Positions 7,839-17,029 are shown, numbered from the stretch's first letter. The stretch: 64,000 nucleotides of DNA from Echinicola sp. 20G (GCF_015533855.1 NZ_AP024154.1:4222501-4286500), one strand, 5' to 3'. Translations and numbers: made by a program. The notes: generated from the letters alone by a model not told the origin.

Positions 7839-10284
7839 ACTGGAAGGGCGCTTTCCCATCCGAAAACTGGAAAAGGATTTTCTGATATCCTGCTCGGGAG
7901 ATATAACCGCAGGATTTCTGGTGCTGCTTCCTGAAATCTTTACCCTGGACAGCAAGGATTATGACGGCCTGTTGTCCACATGGACCAAGGCCATCAGGTT
8001 ACTGCCCGAGGGATGCGTCCTGCACAAACAGGATTGTTTTTCCAGGCAAAGTCATGATGGCCTGACCGGAAAGGAAGCAAGTAGGTTCCTGGATAGAAGC
8101 AGTGGGCTGTTCTTCCATGAAAGGCCTTACCTGGCCCACCATTGTTTTCTATATATCACTATGGCCAAAAAGGGCAGCCGACCAGTCAATGTTGCCGGCT
8201 CCAACCTTATCTCCCCCAATTTTCTTTCCAAGGACCTGTTGGAAGGAAAACGGTTGGAAGGTTTTGAAAATACCCTGGGGCAGTTTTGCCAGCTTTTGGC
8301 CGATGGGGGAATGGAAGTGCAGCGATTACTGGCAGCGGACTTTGTGGGAAACCCAACAAAAGCAGGGCTGCTGGAACGTTACCTGTTCCTAAATCCTGCC
8401 GGCGAAAGGCCTGTGGTCAGGGATATCGGTTTTAGGCCGAATTTTAGGATCGGATCAAATGAAGTGGTTTTGTTTACCCTTTGCGAACTGGACAGGCTTC
8501 CCAATACCGTTTCCGGCCATACAGGCTTTGAGCCCTATAGCGGTGACCGTTTTCCATTTGTGATCGGACAGGCAGCCCATCTTGGTCAGCTATTGCCCCT
8601 GGACCATATCTATAACCAGTTTGTGGTCATGGAAAACAAACAGGAGGTTTTTAAAAAACTGGAAAGCAAGGCACTCAGGATGCAGAGCCTTTCGGCATAC
8701 AGCAGGGAAAACCAACATTCCTTTCAGGCCATACAGGATTACCTGAACGAAAGCATCAGGGAGGGGAGCCTGCCTGTCAGGGCGTCCTTCAATCTGATGA
8801 CCTGGACGGACAGACCAGGACAACTTAGGGAAATCCGAAATAAGGTCGGCGCCGCATTTTCAAAAATAAATGCAGTGGCCAAGGAAGAAAGCCTCAGTGC
8901 CCCCCAAATATTCTGGGCGGGCATACCGGGTAATGCAGGGGCATTGCCCTCCAATGAGACCTTCCTGACCTTTGGCAGACAGGCAGCCTGCCTGTTCAAC
9001 ATGGAGACCGGCTATGTTTCCAGTCCATCAGCCTTTGGTATGCGGATGGGGGACAGGCAGACCGGAAAACCGGTCAATGTGGACCTATCGGATGAGCCCA
9101 TGAAAAGGGGCTGGACCACCAACCGGAACAAGTTTATCCTTGGTCCCTCAGGAAGTGGCAAGAGCTTTTTTACCAACCATATGGTCAGAAGCTACCATGC
9201 CCAAGGGGCTCATATTGTCCTGATCGATGTAGGACATTCCTATAAGGGGCTGTGTGACCTGGTGGGTGGCTATTATTTTACCTATGAGGAGGACAGTCCC
9301 ATTTGCTTCAATCCATTTTATTTGGGAGGAAGGCCCCTGGACACCGAGAAAAAGGAAAGCATCAAGACCCTGCTTTTGGCACTATGGAAAAAGGATGATG
9401 AAACCTTTACACGCAGTGAGTATGTGGCCATTTCCAATGCCCTGGGTTCCTATTACAATAGTCTCAGCAAGGATGGTTTTCCATGCTTCGACAGCTTCTA
9501 TACCTTCTGCTCCACGGAATTCAGGGAGACTTTAGTGGGACAGGGGGTAAAGGAAAAGGATTTTGATATCGACAACTTCCTGTACGTGCTGAAACCTTAT
9601 TTCAAGGGAGGTGAATTCGATTACCTGCTCAATGCCCGCGAGAACCTTGACCTGTTGGAAGAGCGGTTCATCGTGTTTGAGCTCGACAATATCAAGGACC
9701 ATCCCATCCTGTTTCCAGTGGTGACACTGATCATCATGGAGATCTTTATTTCCAAGATGCGCAAGCTAAAAGGGGTGCGCAAGATGATCCTGATAGAAGA
9801 GGCCTGGAAGGCCATTGCCAAAGAGGGTATGGCCGAGTACATCAAATACCTTTTCAAGACGGTCCGGAAGTTCTTCGGGGAGGCAGTGGTGGTTACCCAA
9901 GAGGTAGAGGATATCATTTCCAGTCCCATCATCAAACAGGCCATCATCAATAATTCGGACTGCAAGATCCTGTTGGACCAGTCCAAATACCGCAACAAGT
10001 TTGACGGGATCAGGGAACTGCTGGGCCTGACCGACAAGGAAACCATGCAGATCATGTCCATCAACAAGGCCAACGAACCGGGCAGAAAGTACAAGGAGGT
10101 ATTTATCAGCCTTGGTCCGGTAAGCAAGGTCTACAGGACGGAGGTGTCCCCTGAGGAATACCTGACCTATACCACTGAACAGACCGAGAAAATAAAGGTC
10201 AACCAGATGGCAAAGGCCATGGGCGGAAACCTTGGGAAAGCTATTTCCGCATTGGCCGAACAGATGAAGGGAGAAAAAATATGA
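7816..10284 (+). CDS. traG: Conjugation ATPase TraG (VirB4-like)
   Basis: 822 residues, the usual length of Bacteroidetes TraG. The N-terminal half is the family-specific domain; the C-terminal half is a P-loop ATPase with Walker A GPSGSGKSFFTNHM at about residues 443-456 and Walker B RKMILIEEAWKAI near 655. Further conserved motifs are VVVTQEVEDI and LLDQSKYRNKF. It is expected to energise assembly of the type IV secretion channel from the cytoplasmic face. It overlaps traF by 23 bp and the next gene by 4 bp (ATGA). The ATPase looks intact. This is the VirB4-type ATPase; the VirD4-type coupling protein, confusingly also called TraG in other systems, is not in the window. Confidence 0.93.
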   Translation: MDRIRDHELEGRFPIRKLEKDFLISCSGDITAGFLVLLPEIFTLDSKDYDGLLSTWTKAIRLLPEGCVLHKQDCFSRQSHDGLTGKEASRFLDRSSGLFFHERPYLAHHCFLYITMAKKGSRPVNVAGSNLISPNFLSKDLLEGKRLEGFENTLGQFCQLLADGGMEVQRLLAADFVGNPTKAGLLERYLFLNPAGERPVVRDIGFRPNFRIGSNEVVLFTLCELDRLPNTVSGHTGFEPYSGDRFPFVIGQAAHLGQLLPLDHIYNQFVVMENKQEVFKKLESKALRMQSLSAYSRENQHSFQAIQDYLNESIREGSLPVRASFNLMTWTDRPGQLREIRNKVGAAFSKINAVAKEESLSAPQIFWAGIPGNAGALPSNETFLTFGRQAACLFNMETGYVSSPSAFGMRMGDRQTGKPVNVDLSDEPMKRGWTTNRNKFILGPSGSGKSFFTNHMVRSYHAQGAHIVLIDVGHSYKGLCDLVGGYYFTYEEDSPICFNPFYLGGRPLDTEKKESIKTLLLALWKKDDETFTRSEYVAISNALGSYYNSLSKDGFPCFDSFYTFCSTEFRETLVGQGVKEKDFDIDNFLYVLKPYFKGGEFDYLLNARENLDLLEERFIVFELDNIKDHPILFPVVTLIIMEIFISKMRKLKGVRKMILIEEAWKAIAKEGMAEYIKYLFKTVRKFFGEAVVVTQEVEDIISSPIIKQAIINNSDCKILLDQSKYRNKFDGIRELLGLTDKETMQIMSINKANEPGRKYKEVFISLGPVSKVYRTEVSPEEYLTYTTEQTEKIKVNQMAKAMGGNLGKAISALAEQMKGEKI

Positions 10285-10979
10285 AGAACGTAAAAGTACT
10301 GAAAACTATACTACTGGCCGGGCTGCTGACTTTTGGGGCTCCCCAAATGCCCCGCACAGAGGCGGCAGTTCCGGCCTATATATTGGAGATCATCAGGCAA
10401 GGGGTGAAAAAGGCCATTGTGGCCATAGACCTGAAAATCCAGCGCATGCAGAACAATACCATTTGGCTGCAGAATGCCCAAAAGGTATTGGAGAACGCCC
10501 TCAACAAACTCAAACTGTCAGAGATAGCTGAATGGGGAGAAAGGCAAAAGGAACTCTATGGAGATTATTATGAAGGGTTATGGAAGGTAAAGAGTGTCCT
10601 TTCCCAATACCAGAAAGTCAGGGATATTGCCCGGATGCAGGGCCGGTTAGTTTCCGAATACCAACAGGCATGGCAGATCATTGTGGGAAGCGGTAATTTT
10701 TCGGCCAAAGAGCTCAGGTGGATGGAAAAGGTTTACCTGGGTATTATGGACAGGTCGATAGAAAACCTGGAACAGCTGACCGAAGCCATCCAAGCCTTTA
10801 ACCTAAAAATGAATGACGGTGAACGGCTGGCACTTATTGATAGGGTAGAGAAAAGGGTACGGTTCAACCTTACCGATTTGATGCGGTTTAATGAACGGAA
10901 CCTGTTGATCAATAGGCAGCGGTCCTATGCCAAGGGAGAAATTAAAACCTTAAATGATATCCACCATGAAAAGGATTAG
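10281..10979 (+). CDS. Tra-operon secreted helical protein, paralogue 1
   Basis: 232 residues with a signal peptide (LKTILLAGLLTFGAPQ) and an otherwise helical, charged sequence. It shares a framework with the next two genes: a Q-rich helix (LSQYQKVRDIARMQ), an aromatic segment (EYQQAWQIIVGSGNFSAKEL), VYLGIMDRSIENLEQL, NDGERLALIDRVEKRV and an ending with QRSYAKGEIKTLND. Comparable genes between TraG and TraJ are annotated as TraI or TerB-like in Bacteroidetes elements, which is where its name might belong. The ATG overlaps the traG stop by 4 bp. Likely periplasmic. Confidence 0.7.
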   Translation: MKNVKVLKTILLAGLLTFGAPQMPRTEAAVPAYILEIIRQGVKKAIVAIDLKIQRMQNNTIWLQNAQKVLENALNKLKLSEIAEWGERQKELYGDYYEGLWKVKSVLSQYQKVRDIARMQGRLVSEYQQAWQIIVGSGNFSAKELRWMEKVYLGIMDRSIENLEQLTEAIQAFNLKMNDGERLALIDRVEKRVRFNLTDLMRFNERNLLINRQRSYAKGEIKTLNDIHHEKD

Positions 10980-11613
10980 CCTGTTGTTCCTATTGCTGAT
11001 GGCCATGCTGGATGTCAATGGGCAGACCTTTAAGGAATGGTTCAGCCAAAAGAAGACGGCAAAGGAATATTTGGCCAAACAGGTGGTCGGCCTCCAGCTG
11101 TATATCGGCTATGCCAAAGAAGGGTATGAGACCTTGCGATGGGGATGGAATACGGTCCATCAATTCAGGGATGGTGAGTTCCGCTTGCATGGTGATTTCT
11201 TCAGGGGACTGGCCAGAATTAGCCCCGAAGTGGCCAAGTATGAAAGGATCCCCCAAATCATCGACCTTCAGCTTCGCTTGGTAAGAAGTATCGCGACCTC
11301 CCGGAAACTGTTCACTGCCCACGCACATATCAAGGCTACGGAAAAAGTGTATTTGAAAAAGGTCTTTGAACAGTCATTATCCATCGCAGCTGGGCTTCTG
11401 GAGGAAATGATCGATGTGGCCCTTCAATCCGGGCTGGATTTGACCGAGGCCGAAAGGCTGGGAAAAATAGATAAAGTCTATCTGGAGCTCAAAAAGCTGG
11501 AGGGGTTTTTAATGGCCTTTAACAGGGAGAATTACCAACTGCTCAGGTCGAGGGCCTGGTGGGCCAGAGACACCAAAACCATCCAAAAACTTTACCAATT
11601 GAACACACCATGA
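10966..11613 (+). CDS. Tra-operon secreted helical protein, paralogue 2
   Basis: 215 residues from ATG 10966, chosen over ATG 10954 because translation then opens with a signal peptide (MKRISLLFLLLMAMLDVNG). It follows the same plan as its neighbours: LQLYIGYAKEGYETLRWGWN, FRLHGDFFRGLARISPEVAKY, a VYLKKVFEQSLSIAAGLLEE helix and EAERLGKIDKVYLELK. It lacks the GEIKTL ending seen in the other two, which is replaced by WWARDTKTIQKLYQL, so it is the most diverged of the three. It overlaps the flanking genes by 14 and 4 bp. Confidence 0.68.
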   Translation: MKRISLLFLLLMAMLDVNGQTFKEWFSQKKTAKEYLAKQVVGLQLYIGYAKEGYETLRWGWNTVHQFRDGEFRLHGDFFRGLARISPEVAKYERIPQIIDLQLRLVRSIATSRKLFTAHAHIKATEKVYLKKVFEQSLSIAAGLLEEMIDVALQSGLDLTEAERLGKIDKVYLELKKLEGFLMAFNRENYQLLRSRAWWARDTKTIQKLYQLNTP

Positions 11614-12239
11614 AAAAACGATACATACTATTAATGTTGATAGGGTTGCTGGCCATTGGGCCGGGAATGACCAGGGCACAGGTGGGAGAGTCTGCCCAAC
11701 TGCTGCTCAATGTGGAAAAACTCAGCCAGTTCAAACAGATACTGGATGATATGTACAAGGGATACCAGACCCTGAGCAAAGGATACAATATGGTCAGGGA
11801 CGTTGCATCGGGGAATTTCTCCCTCCATAAGGCTTTTATCGATGGACTGTCAATGGTAAGCCCGGTGGTCAAAAGGTACCATAAGGTAGGCCATATCATC
11901 AACTACCAAAAGTTGATCCTGAAGGAATACCAAAGGGCCTATGGCCAATTCATCAATAGGGGGAGGTTTAACAGGGAAGAGCTGGAATATTTGGCTTTGG
12001 TATACAGGAACTTATTGGACATGAGTGCAAGGAACATGGAGGAACTGCTTTTGGTGGTCACCGGAGGAAAGCTTCAGATGGAGGATGAAGAAAGGATTGC
12101 AGCCATCGACAGGATTTTTGATGAGATCAAGGACCGGTATGTGTTTGTGCGGGTATTCAACAAGGAAGCTGCCGTGCTGAACTTTCAAAGGGAAAGGGCT
12201 CATGGGGAAATAAAAACCATTAAAAGTCTCCAGCCATGA
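11610..12239 (+). CDS. Tra-operon secreted helical protein, paralogue 3
   Basis: 209 residues from ATG 11610, which overlaps the previous stop as ATGA and opens with a signal peptide (YILLMLIGLLAIGPGMTRAQ). The mature part has KQILDDMYKGYQTLSKGYNM, FSLHKAFIDGLSMVSPVVKR, a YLALVYRNLLDMSARNMEEL helix, EDEERIAAIDRIFDEIKDR and a terminal QRERAHGEIKTIKSLQP that closely parallels paralogue 1. Related proteins are named TerB-like or TraI in Bacteroidetes elements. Three copies in series suggest a hetero-oligomeric periplasmic part of the channel; that role is inference. Confidence 0.7.
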   Translation: MKKRYILLMLIGLLAIGPGMTRAQVGESAQLLLNVEKLSQFKQILDDMYKGYQTLSKGYNMVRDVASGNFSLHKAFIDGLSMVSPVVKRYHKVGHIINYQKLILKEYQRAYGQFINRGRFNREELEYLALVYRNLLDMSARNMEELLLVVTGGKLQMEDEERIAAIDRIFDEIKDRYVFVRVFNKEAAVLNFQRERAHGEIKTIKSLQP

Positions 12240-13273
12240 GGTATTTGCTTTTGATATTAGGCATGTTCATTTCCTATTCCTCATCCGCCCAAGGGGTCAG
12301 TGGAAAGATTGGAGGCCTCCATGAGGTGCTGGACAGCCTATATGTGGAAATGGTGCCCTTGGCATCGGACCTGATCGGAGTAGGGAGGGGTATAGCCGGA
12401 TTTGCGGCCATTTTCTATATCGCCACCAGGGTATGGGGGCATATTGCAAGGGCCGAGTCCATTGACTTTTATCCTTTGTTGCGGCCCTTTGCCCTGGGCA
12501 TGGCCATCTTGATGTTCCCCTTTGTGATGGCTGTAATGAACGAGGTACTGAGCCCACTGGCCGGGCATACCGGTAAGATGGTGAAGGGGTCGAATGCAGC
12601 CATTGAAAGATTGTTGGCAGAAAAACAAAGGGCCATTGAATCCACCGAATATTGGGAAATGTATGTGGGTGAAAGCGGTAGTGGCGACCGGGAAGGCTGG
12701 TATGAATATAGCCATCCGGAGGGAACGGAAGAAGGCTTTTGGGAAGGGCTGGGCAATGATATACAGTTTGCCATGGAAAAGGCTTCCTTTAACTTCTCCA
12801 ATACCATCAAAAAGTGGATGAGCGAAGTATTGGAGGTGCTCTACCAGGCAGCGGCACTCTGCATCAATACCATCAGGGTGTTTTACCTGATCATACTTTC
12901 CATTCTTGGCCCCATTGTATTCGGGCTTTCGGTATTCGACGGTTTCCAGCATAGCCTGAAATCATGGCTGGCAAGGTACATCAATGTGTACATGTGGCTC
13001 CCCGTGGCCAATATCTTTGGGGCCATTATCGGCAGGATCCAGGAGGAAATGATCAAAATAGATATTAAACAGGTGGAGAATACGGGAAAAACCTTTTTCT
13101 CATCCACTGATACGGCCTACCTGATCTTTTTGGTCATTGCCATCATCGGTTATTTCACAGTCCCTTCAGTGGCCAATTATATCGTCTATGCCGCCGGAAG
13201 GGATACGCTATTGCACAAAACCAGCAGTATGGTAACCAAAGGGCCGATTTCTACTGCCAAATCCATTATCTGA
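12236..13273 (+). CDS. traJ: Conjugal transfer protein TraJ (VirB6-like membrane protein)
   Basis: 345 residues beginning with a signal-like helix (LLLILGMFISYSSSAQG). Multiple membrane segments follow: DLIGVGRGIAGFAAIFYIA, FALGMAILMFPFVMAVMNEV, TIRVFYLIILSILGPIVFGL, YINVYMWLPVANIFGAIIG and YLIFLVIAIIGYFTVPSVA. The order and the KSWLARYINVYMWLPVAN signature are those of Bacteroidetes TraJ, a polytopic inner-membrane channel protein related to VirB6/TrbL. It starts within the preceding stop (ATGA overlap) and ends 1 bp before traK. Confidence 0.88.
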   Translation: MRYLLLILGMFISYSSSAQGVSGKIGGLHEVLDSLYVEMVPLASDLIGVGRGIAGFAAIFYIATRVWGHIARAESIDFYPLLRPFALGMAILMFPFVMAVMNEVLSPLAGHTGKMVKGSNAAIERLLAEKQRAIESTEYWEMYVGESGSGDREGWYEYSHPEGTEEGFWEGLGNDIQFAMEKASFNFSNTIKKWMSEVLEVLYQAAALCINTIRVFYLIILSILGPIVFGLSVFDGFQHSLKSWLARYINVYMWLPVANIFGAIIGRIQEEMIKIDIKQVENTGKTFFSSTDTAYLIFLVIAIIGYFTVPSVANYIVYAAGRDTLLHKTSSMVTKGPISTAKSII

Positions 13274-13274
13274 T

Positions 13275-13892
13275 ATGTTCGAATACCTTACCAATATCGA
13301 AAATGCCTTCCAACATGTGAAGCGCTTTAGCCTTGCCCTATCATTGGGTGCCATTGTCCTGGCACTGGGAAGTGTTTGGCTCTCTTACAGGTTCCAGCAA
13401 AGGGCTGCCGAAAAGGTGTACATCCTTATGGATGGAAAGGTACTGGAAGCCATTGCCTCTGACCGTAAGTCCAACCTGAATGTGGAAGCCAGGGAACATG
13501 TACTGCGTTTCCACCGCCATTTCTTTTCCCTTTCACCGGATGAGCAGCTGATCAACGAACAATTGGGCAAGGCCTTTTACCTGGGGGACGGTTCTGTGCA
13601 GGAAGCCTATCAGGTACTAAAAGAGCAAGGCTACTATAACCGTCTGGTGACGGGGAGCATACGCCAGGAACTGGTCATGGACAGCATCGCCCTTGAAATG
13701 TCCCAGCGACCTTACCGATTTTGGTTTTATGGCAGGCAGGAGATTACACGGCCCACCTCAAGGTTGACAAGAATACTGATCACCAGGGGTGCTTTACGGG
13801 AGGTGGAAAGATCCAGGAACAACCCACATGGGTTCCTGATAGAAGGCTGGGAGACCATAGAGAACAGGGACATTAAAATAGAAAAGCGATGA
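13275..13892 (+). CDS. traK: Conjugal transfer protein TraK (VirB8-like)
   Basis: 205 residues, starting MFEYLTNIENAFQHVKRFSL, then one membrane helix (LALSLGAIVLALGSVWLSYR) and a periplasmic domain with EKVYILMDGKVLEAIASDR, EHVLRFHRHFFSLSPDEQ and a terminal GFLIEGWETIENRDI. These are the standard features of TraK, a bitopic VirB8-type assembly factor. It overlaps the next gene by 4 bp. Nothing missing. Confidence 0.9.
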   Translation: MFEYLTNIENAFQHVKRFSLALSLGAIVLALGSVWLSYRFQQRAAEKVYILMDGKVLEAIASDRKSNLNVEAREHVLRFHRHFFSLSPDEQLINEQLGKAFYLGDGSVQEAYQVLKEQGYYNRLVTGSIRQELVMDSIALEMSQRPYRFWFYGRQEITRPTSRLTRILITRGALREVERSRNNPHGFLIEGWETIENRDIKIEKR

Positions 13893-14146
13893 TAGGAATT
13901 ATTAATGTCAAAATGGGCCAGTGGTTTTCTGACTGGGAAGGTCAGCTAAGCCCCAAAATGCGCCAGCTGTTTTGGGTTTTGATATTGGGGATCTGGTCCG
14001 CTATCCTGTTGTGGCAGGTAAGGACCCACTGCGAAGCCGGTGCCCTGAGTATTGAAATGCCTGCTGCTCCCGAAGAAATATACCCCTATGCAGATTCATT
14101 ATACAACGAATTAAAAAACAACAAACATGAAAAAATTCAACACTAG
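13889..14146 (+). CDS. traL: TraL-like small membrane protein (DUF3989 type)
   Basis: 85 residues with a single membrane helix (LFWVLILGIWSAILLWQVRT) after a short cytoplasmic start containing WFSDWEGQLSPKMRQL. Position between traK and traM and the size match TraL of CTnDOT-type elements. Its 3' end overlaps traM by 20 bp. The family name is less certain than the operon membership. Confidence 0.68.
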   Translation: MIGIINVKMGQWFSDWEGQLSPKMRQLFWVLILGIWSAILLWQVRTHCEAGALSIEMPAAPEEIYPYADSLYNELKNNKHEKIQH

Positions 14147-15335
14147 ACAGCGGACGGTTCTATTATTACTGCCACTCTTTGTTTTACCCGTGATTCTGGC
14201 CTTTTCATGGGCCGGCCAGGAACGGAAGGATCGGGGAAGGACTTCCAAATCCCAATTGAATACCCATTTGCCACAGGCAAAGCTTGAGGAAAAGTCCTTG
14301 AACAAAATGGAGCTTTATCAAATGGAAAGAAAGGCCATCCAAAAGCAAAGGGAACTGCAGCGGATGGATCCCTATATAGATGATATGGAAGAGGAAAAGG
14401 AGCCGGTTCCAAAAATTCCACTGGGGATGGAAAGCAAAGGACTTGGACTGGAAGAAAGTGAAATGGAGTTGATGGAAAAGCTGGAAGCATTACAGGGGCA
14501 GCTGAATCCTGCCGGAAACATGGAAACCAAAAGGACTGTGGCTTCCAAAAAAGTGGTTTCGGAATCATTTCCCACCGGCCTGTCCCAAGATGTGAGGGAA
14601 CTCGAAGCCCTGATGGACAGGATGCAACCCAGTGGGCCTGATCCTGAAATGGAACAACTCGAGGCGATGCTGGACAAAATAATGGATATCCAACATCCCG
14701 AGAGGGTCAAGGAACGCTTTGGGCAGAAACTTGCTGATGTTCCCCGTTTTGAGGTGAAAACCAAAACAGCGGAAAACAAGGAAGCAAAGCAAAAGACCGT
14801 GACAAGGGATCCGAATACTGAGCGGAATGGTTTTTACGGTCTGGAAGAAAGCCCATCCATGGAGCAACCTATCCAGGCAGCCATCTTGGCAGAACTGGCC
14901 GAAAGTGCCACCCTGCAGGGATCCGGTAGGGTGAAGATCAAACTTTTGGAGACTGTCCAAGTCAACGGAACGGAGTTTACTCAAGGAAGTATTTTTTATG
15001 GGAATGCATCACAGCATGGGAACAGGGTGAAACTGGAAATATCATCCATGCGAAAGGACAAACATATTCTCCCCGTTGAATTGCAGGCCTATGATCTTGA
15101 CGGTATGCCAGGGATTCCTGTCAGCGGAAGCCTAAAACAGGAGATCCAATCCGGGGCAGGAGATGCCCTGGTCTCGGGTATGCCCGACCTCAACTCAGGG
15201 ATGGGACTGGAAACACAAATGGCCTCGGCCGGCGTGGCCGCAGCCAAGGGACTGTTTCGAAAAAAGCACAAAGCCGTCAAAATAACCCTCAAATCAGGGC
15301 ACCCCATTTTACTTGTCAACCAAACTATCATATAA
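14127..15335 (+). CDS. traM: Conjugal transfer protein TraM (VirB10-like)
   Basis: 402 residues: one N-terminal membrane helix (VLLLLPLFVLPVILAFSWAG), a long charged, proline- and glutamate-rich periplasmic linker with likely coiled coil (about 45-210), and a C-terminal beta domain from about 250 (IQAAILAELAESATLQGSGR, GTEFTQGSIFYGNASQHGN, AYDLDGMPGIPV, ending HPILLVNQTII). This architecture is that of TraM, the VirB10-like energy-coupling bridge between the two membranes. It overlaps traL and stops 1 bp before traN. Confidence 0.9.
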   Translation: MKKFNTRQRTVLLLLPLFVLPVILAFSWAGQERKDRGRTSKSQLNTHLPQAKLEEKSLNKMELYQMERKAIQKQRELQRMDPYIDDMEEEKEPVPKIPLGMESKGLGLEESEMELMEKLEALQGQLNPAGNMETKRTVASKKVVSESFPTGLSQDVRELEALMDRMQPSGPDPEMEQLEAMLDKIMDIQHPERVKERFGQKLADVPRFEVKTKTAENKEAKQKTVTRDPNTERNGFYGLEESPSMEQPIQAAILAELAESATLQGSGRVKIKLLETVQVNGTEFTQGSIFYGNASQHGNRVKLEISSMRKDKHILPVELQAYDLDGMPGIPVSGSLKQEIQSGAGDALVSGMPDLNSGMGLETQMASAGVAAAKGLFRKKHKAVKITLKSGHPILLVNQTII

Positions 15336-15336
15336 G

Positions 15337-16206
15337 ATGATGAATAAAGCAATGCTATTGATCTGTACCTTACTATGGTTGGGAGGAGCCTATGCCCAAG
15401 GCCAGAATGTCCAAGCTATTTCCAAAGAGGCCTTGGTTTCTACCTGTCCGGTAAAGGTAGGCTGGGACCATACCACCGCATTGGTATTCCCAGCAAAGGT
15501 ACTGAGTGTGGATAGGGGACATGCCCAAATCATGGCCAAGGTAGAGCGAAAAGCACCCAATCTATTATACCTGAAGGCGGGGAAGCGAAATTTTATCACT
15601 ACCAACCTACATGTGGTGACTGCCGATGCCAAGCTCTATCAGCTAATTGTAAGCTACGGTGAATCCTTGGCGGGAAGTACCATCAATATTTCGGACCGAA
15701 TAAGCATGGCCCCAAAACCTTTGCTTTTAAGTGGCCAATTGGTGGACGAAGAAAGGCTGAATGAATTGGCAGGGCAGGTATTGGAACAAGAGGGCTTCTT
15801 TTCCAAGAGCAGCAGAAAATACTGGTTACAAATAAAGCTGGAAGGTATATTCCAAAGTGATGGCATGCTGTTTTTTAGGCTTCGCCTAAAGAATAAATCC
15901 CCACTGGCATTTTCAGCAGATGAGCTTTGCTTTTCCATCAAGGACAGGAAACAGGGCAAGCATACCTCTGTCAGGGAGCAATACCTAAAACCGGCATTGC
16001 AGGTATGGGAAAATGGCAAGGAGCTTCCCGGCCATGGAGTGAATACACTGGTATTGGGTTTTCCCCAATTTACCATATCGGACAGGAAGCTTTTTGAGAT
16101 AGGAGTAATGGAGGATAATGGAGACCGGGAGATTTCCCTTGAGGTCAAGGGAAAGAACATGCTTAAAGCGAGGGAATTAAATGATGTTGAACATATAAAC
16201 GATTGA
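15337..16206 (+). CDS. traN: Conjugal transfer protein TraN (DUF4138, VirB9-like)
   Basis: 289 residues from ATG 15337; a TTG at 15313 inside traM would add a non-signal extension. A signal peptide (MLLICTLLWLGGAYAQG) precedes the DUF4138 domain, recognisable from WDHTTALVFPAKVLSVDRG, KAPNLLYLKAGKRNFITTNL and SPLAFSADELCFSIKDRKQ. TraN is the outer-membrane-side, VirB9-like partner of TraM. The gene is full length. It is the last core T4SS gene seen; traO and later genes are absent. Confidence 0.9.
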   Translation: MMNKAMLLICTLLWLGGAYAQGQNVQAISKEALVSTCPVKVGWDHTTALVFPAKVLSVDRGHAQIMAKVERKAPNLLYLKAGKRNFITTNLHVVTADAKLYQLIVSYGESLAGSTINISDRISMAPKPLLLSGQLVDEERLNELAGQVLEQEGFFSKSSRKYWLQIKLEGIFQSDGMLFFRLRLKNKSPLAFSADELCFSIKDRKQGKHTSVREQYLKPALQVWENGKELPGHGVNTLVLGFPQFTISDRKLFEIGVMEDNGDREISLEVKGKNMLKARELNDVEHIND

Positions 16207-16209
16207 ATC

Positions 16210-16989
16210 ATGGATCAGGAAAATTTGGAATACCTAAAGGAAAAGCTGAAGTACACGGGCTTTGACAAGGATTTAAACGAGGCACTTGAAAAACAGATCA
16301 AGGCCAAAAATGAGGCTTTTGAATTGCCTCATACCATGGAAATTGATGGGAAAAAAATGGACTTTAACCTTCATTTTAGAAAGTCCAACACCTCTGAAAG
16401 GTATTTTCTCAATAAGTTTGATGGAACCCTGCACAATGTCAATCCTGATATTGCCCCAAAGGAGCATACCTTTTACAATAACCAATCGGTTACGGCCAAA
16501 GAAGCATTTAACCTTATGGAGGGCAGGGCCGTGAAAAAGGGAATGCTCAATGCCAACAATGAACCTTACCAGGCATGGATGCAATTGGATTTTAAGGAAA
16601 AGGACAAGAACAACAATTTTAAGATTGAGTCATTTCATGAAAATTATGGATATGACAGCAGGGAAGCCCTATCCAAGCTACCGATCAAAGAATTACAGGA
16701 CTCCACCAAATCTGAATGGTTGGTGAAAGCCTTCGAAAAGGGGAATGTCTACCCTGTGACCATGGAAAAAGGAGGGAAGGAGGAACTCATGTACGTGTCT
16801 GCCAACCCCCAGTTCAAATCGGTCAATGTGTATGATGCAGAAATGAAAATGGTGAAGAGCAAGGATTTGATGGTGTCCAAGGATCAGGGAAAGGAGGTGA
16901 AGGAAGGGCAACAGGCAAAAAAGAACCAGGCCCCCGAAATGAAGAACGTTCCTAAGGAACCCAAGAAAGGAAAAGGGGCGAGGGTTTGA
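16210..16989 (+). CDS. DUF3945/DUF4099-like mobile-element protein
   Basis: 259 residues, soluble and highly charged with a lysine-rich tail (EVKEGQQAKKNQ...PKEPKKGKGARV). The part around residues 35-170 (MEIDGKKMDFNLHFRKSNTS, YFLNKFDGTL, AFNLMEGRAVKKGMLN, YQAWMQLDFKEKDKNNNFKI) matches the repeat style of DUF3945/DUF4099 proteins common on Bacteroidetes conjugative elements. Biochemical function is unknown; a nucleic-acid or topoisomerase-associated role is sometimes supposed. It follows traN by 3 bp and ends the operon just before a strong terminator. Confidence 0.62.
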   Translation: MDQENLEYLKEKLKYTGFDKDLNEALEKQIKAKNEAFELPHTMEIDGKKMDFNLHFRKSNTSERYFLNKFDGTLHNVNPDIAPKEHTFYNNQSVTAKEAFNLMEGRAVKKGMLNANNEPYQAWMQLDFKEKDKNNNFKIESFHENYGYDSREALSKLPIKELQDSTKSEWLVKAFEKGNVYPVTMEKGGKEELMYVSANPQFKSVNVYDAEMKMVKSKDLMVSKDQGKEVKEGQQAKKNQAPEMKNVPKEPKKGKGARV

Positions 16990-17001
16990 TATTCTGGATT
17001 A

Positions 17002-17029
17002 ATGGGGCTGATATATCAGCCCCATTTTT
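17002..17029 (+). terminator. Rho-independent terminator of the tra operon
   Basis: A perfect 24-bp palindrome at 17002-17025 (arms ATGGGGCTGATA / TATCAGCCCCAT) is followed directly by TTTT. It lies 13 bp after the last tra-operon stop. Confidence 0.85.

Noticed and set aside
12338..12952. 204-codon minus-strand frame within traJ
   Set aside because: Shadow of traJ in a G+C-richer gene; low-quality composition and no upstream signals.
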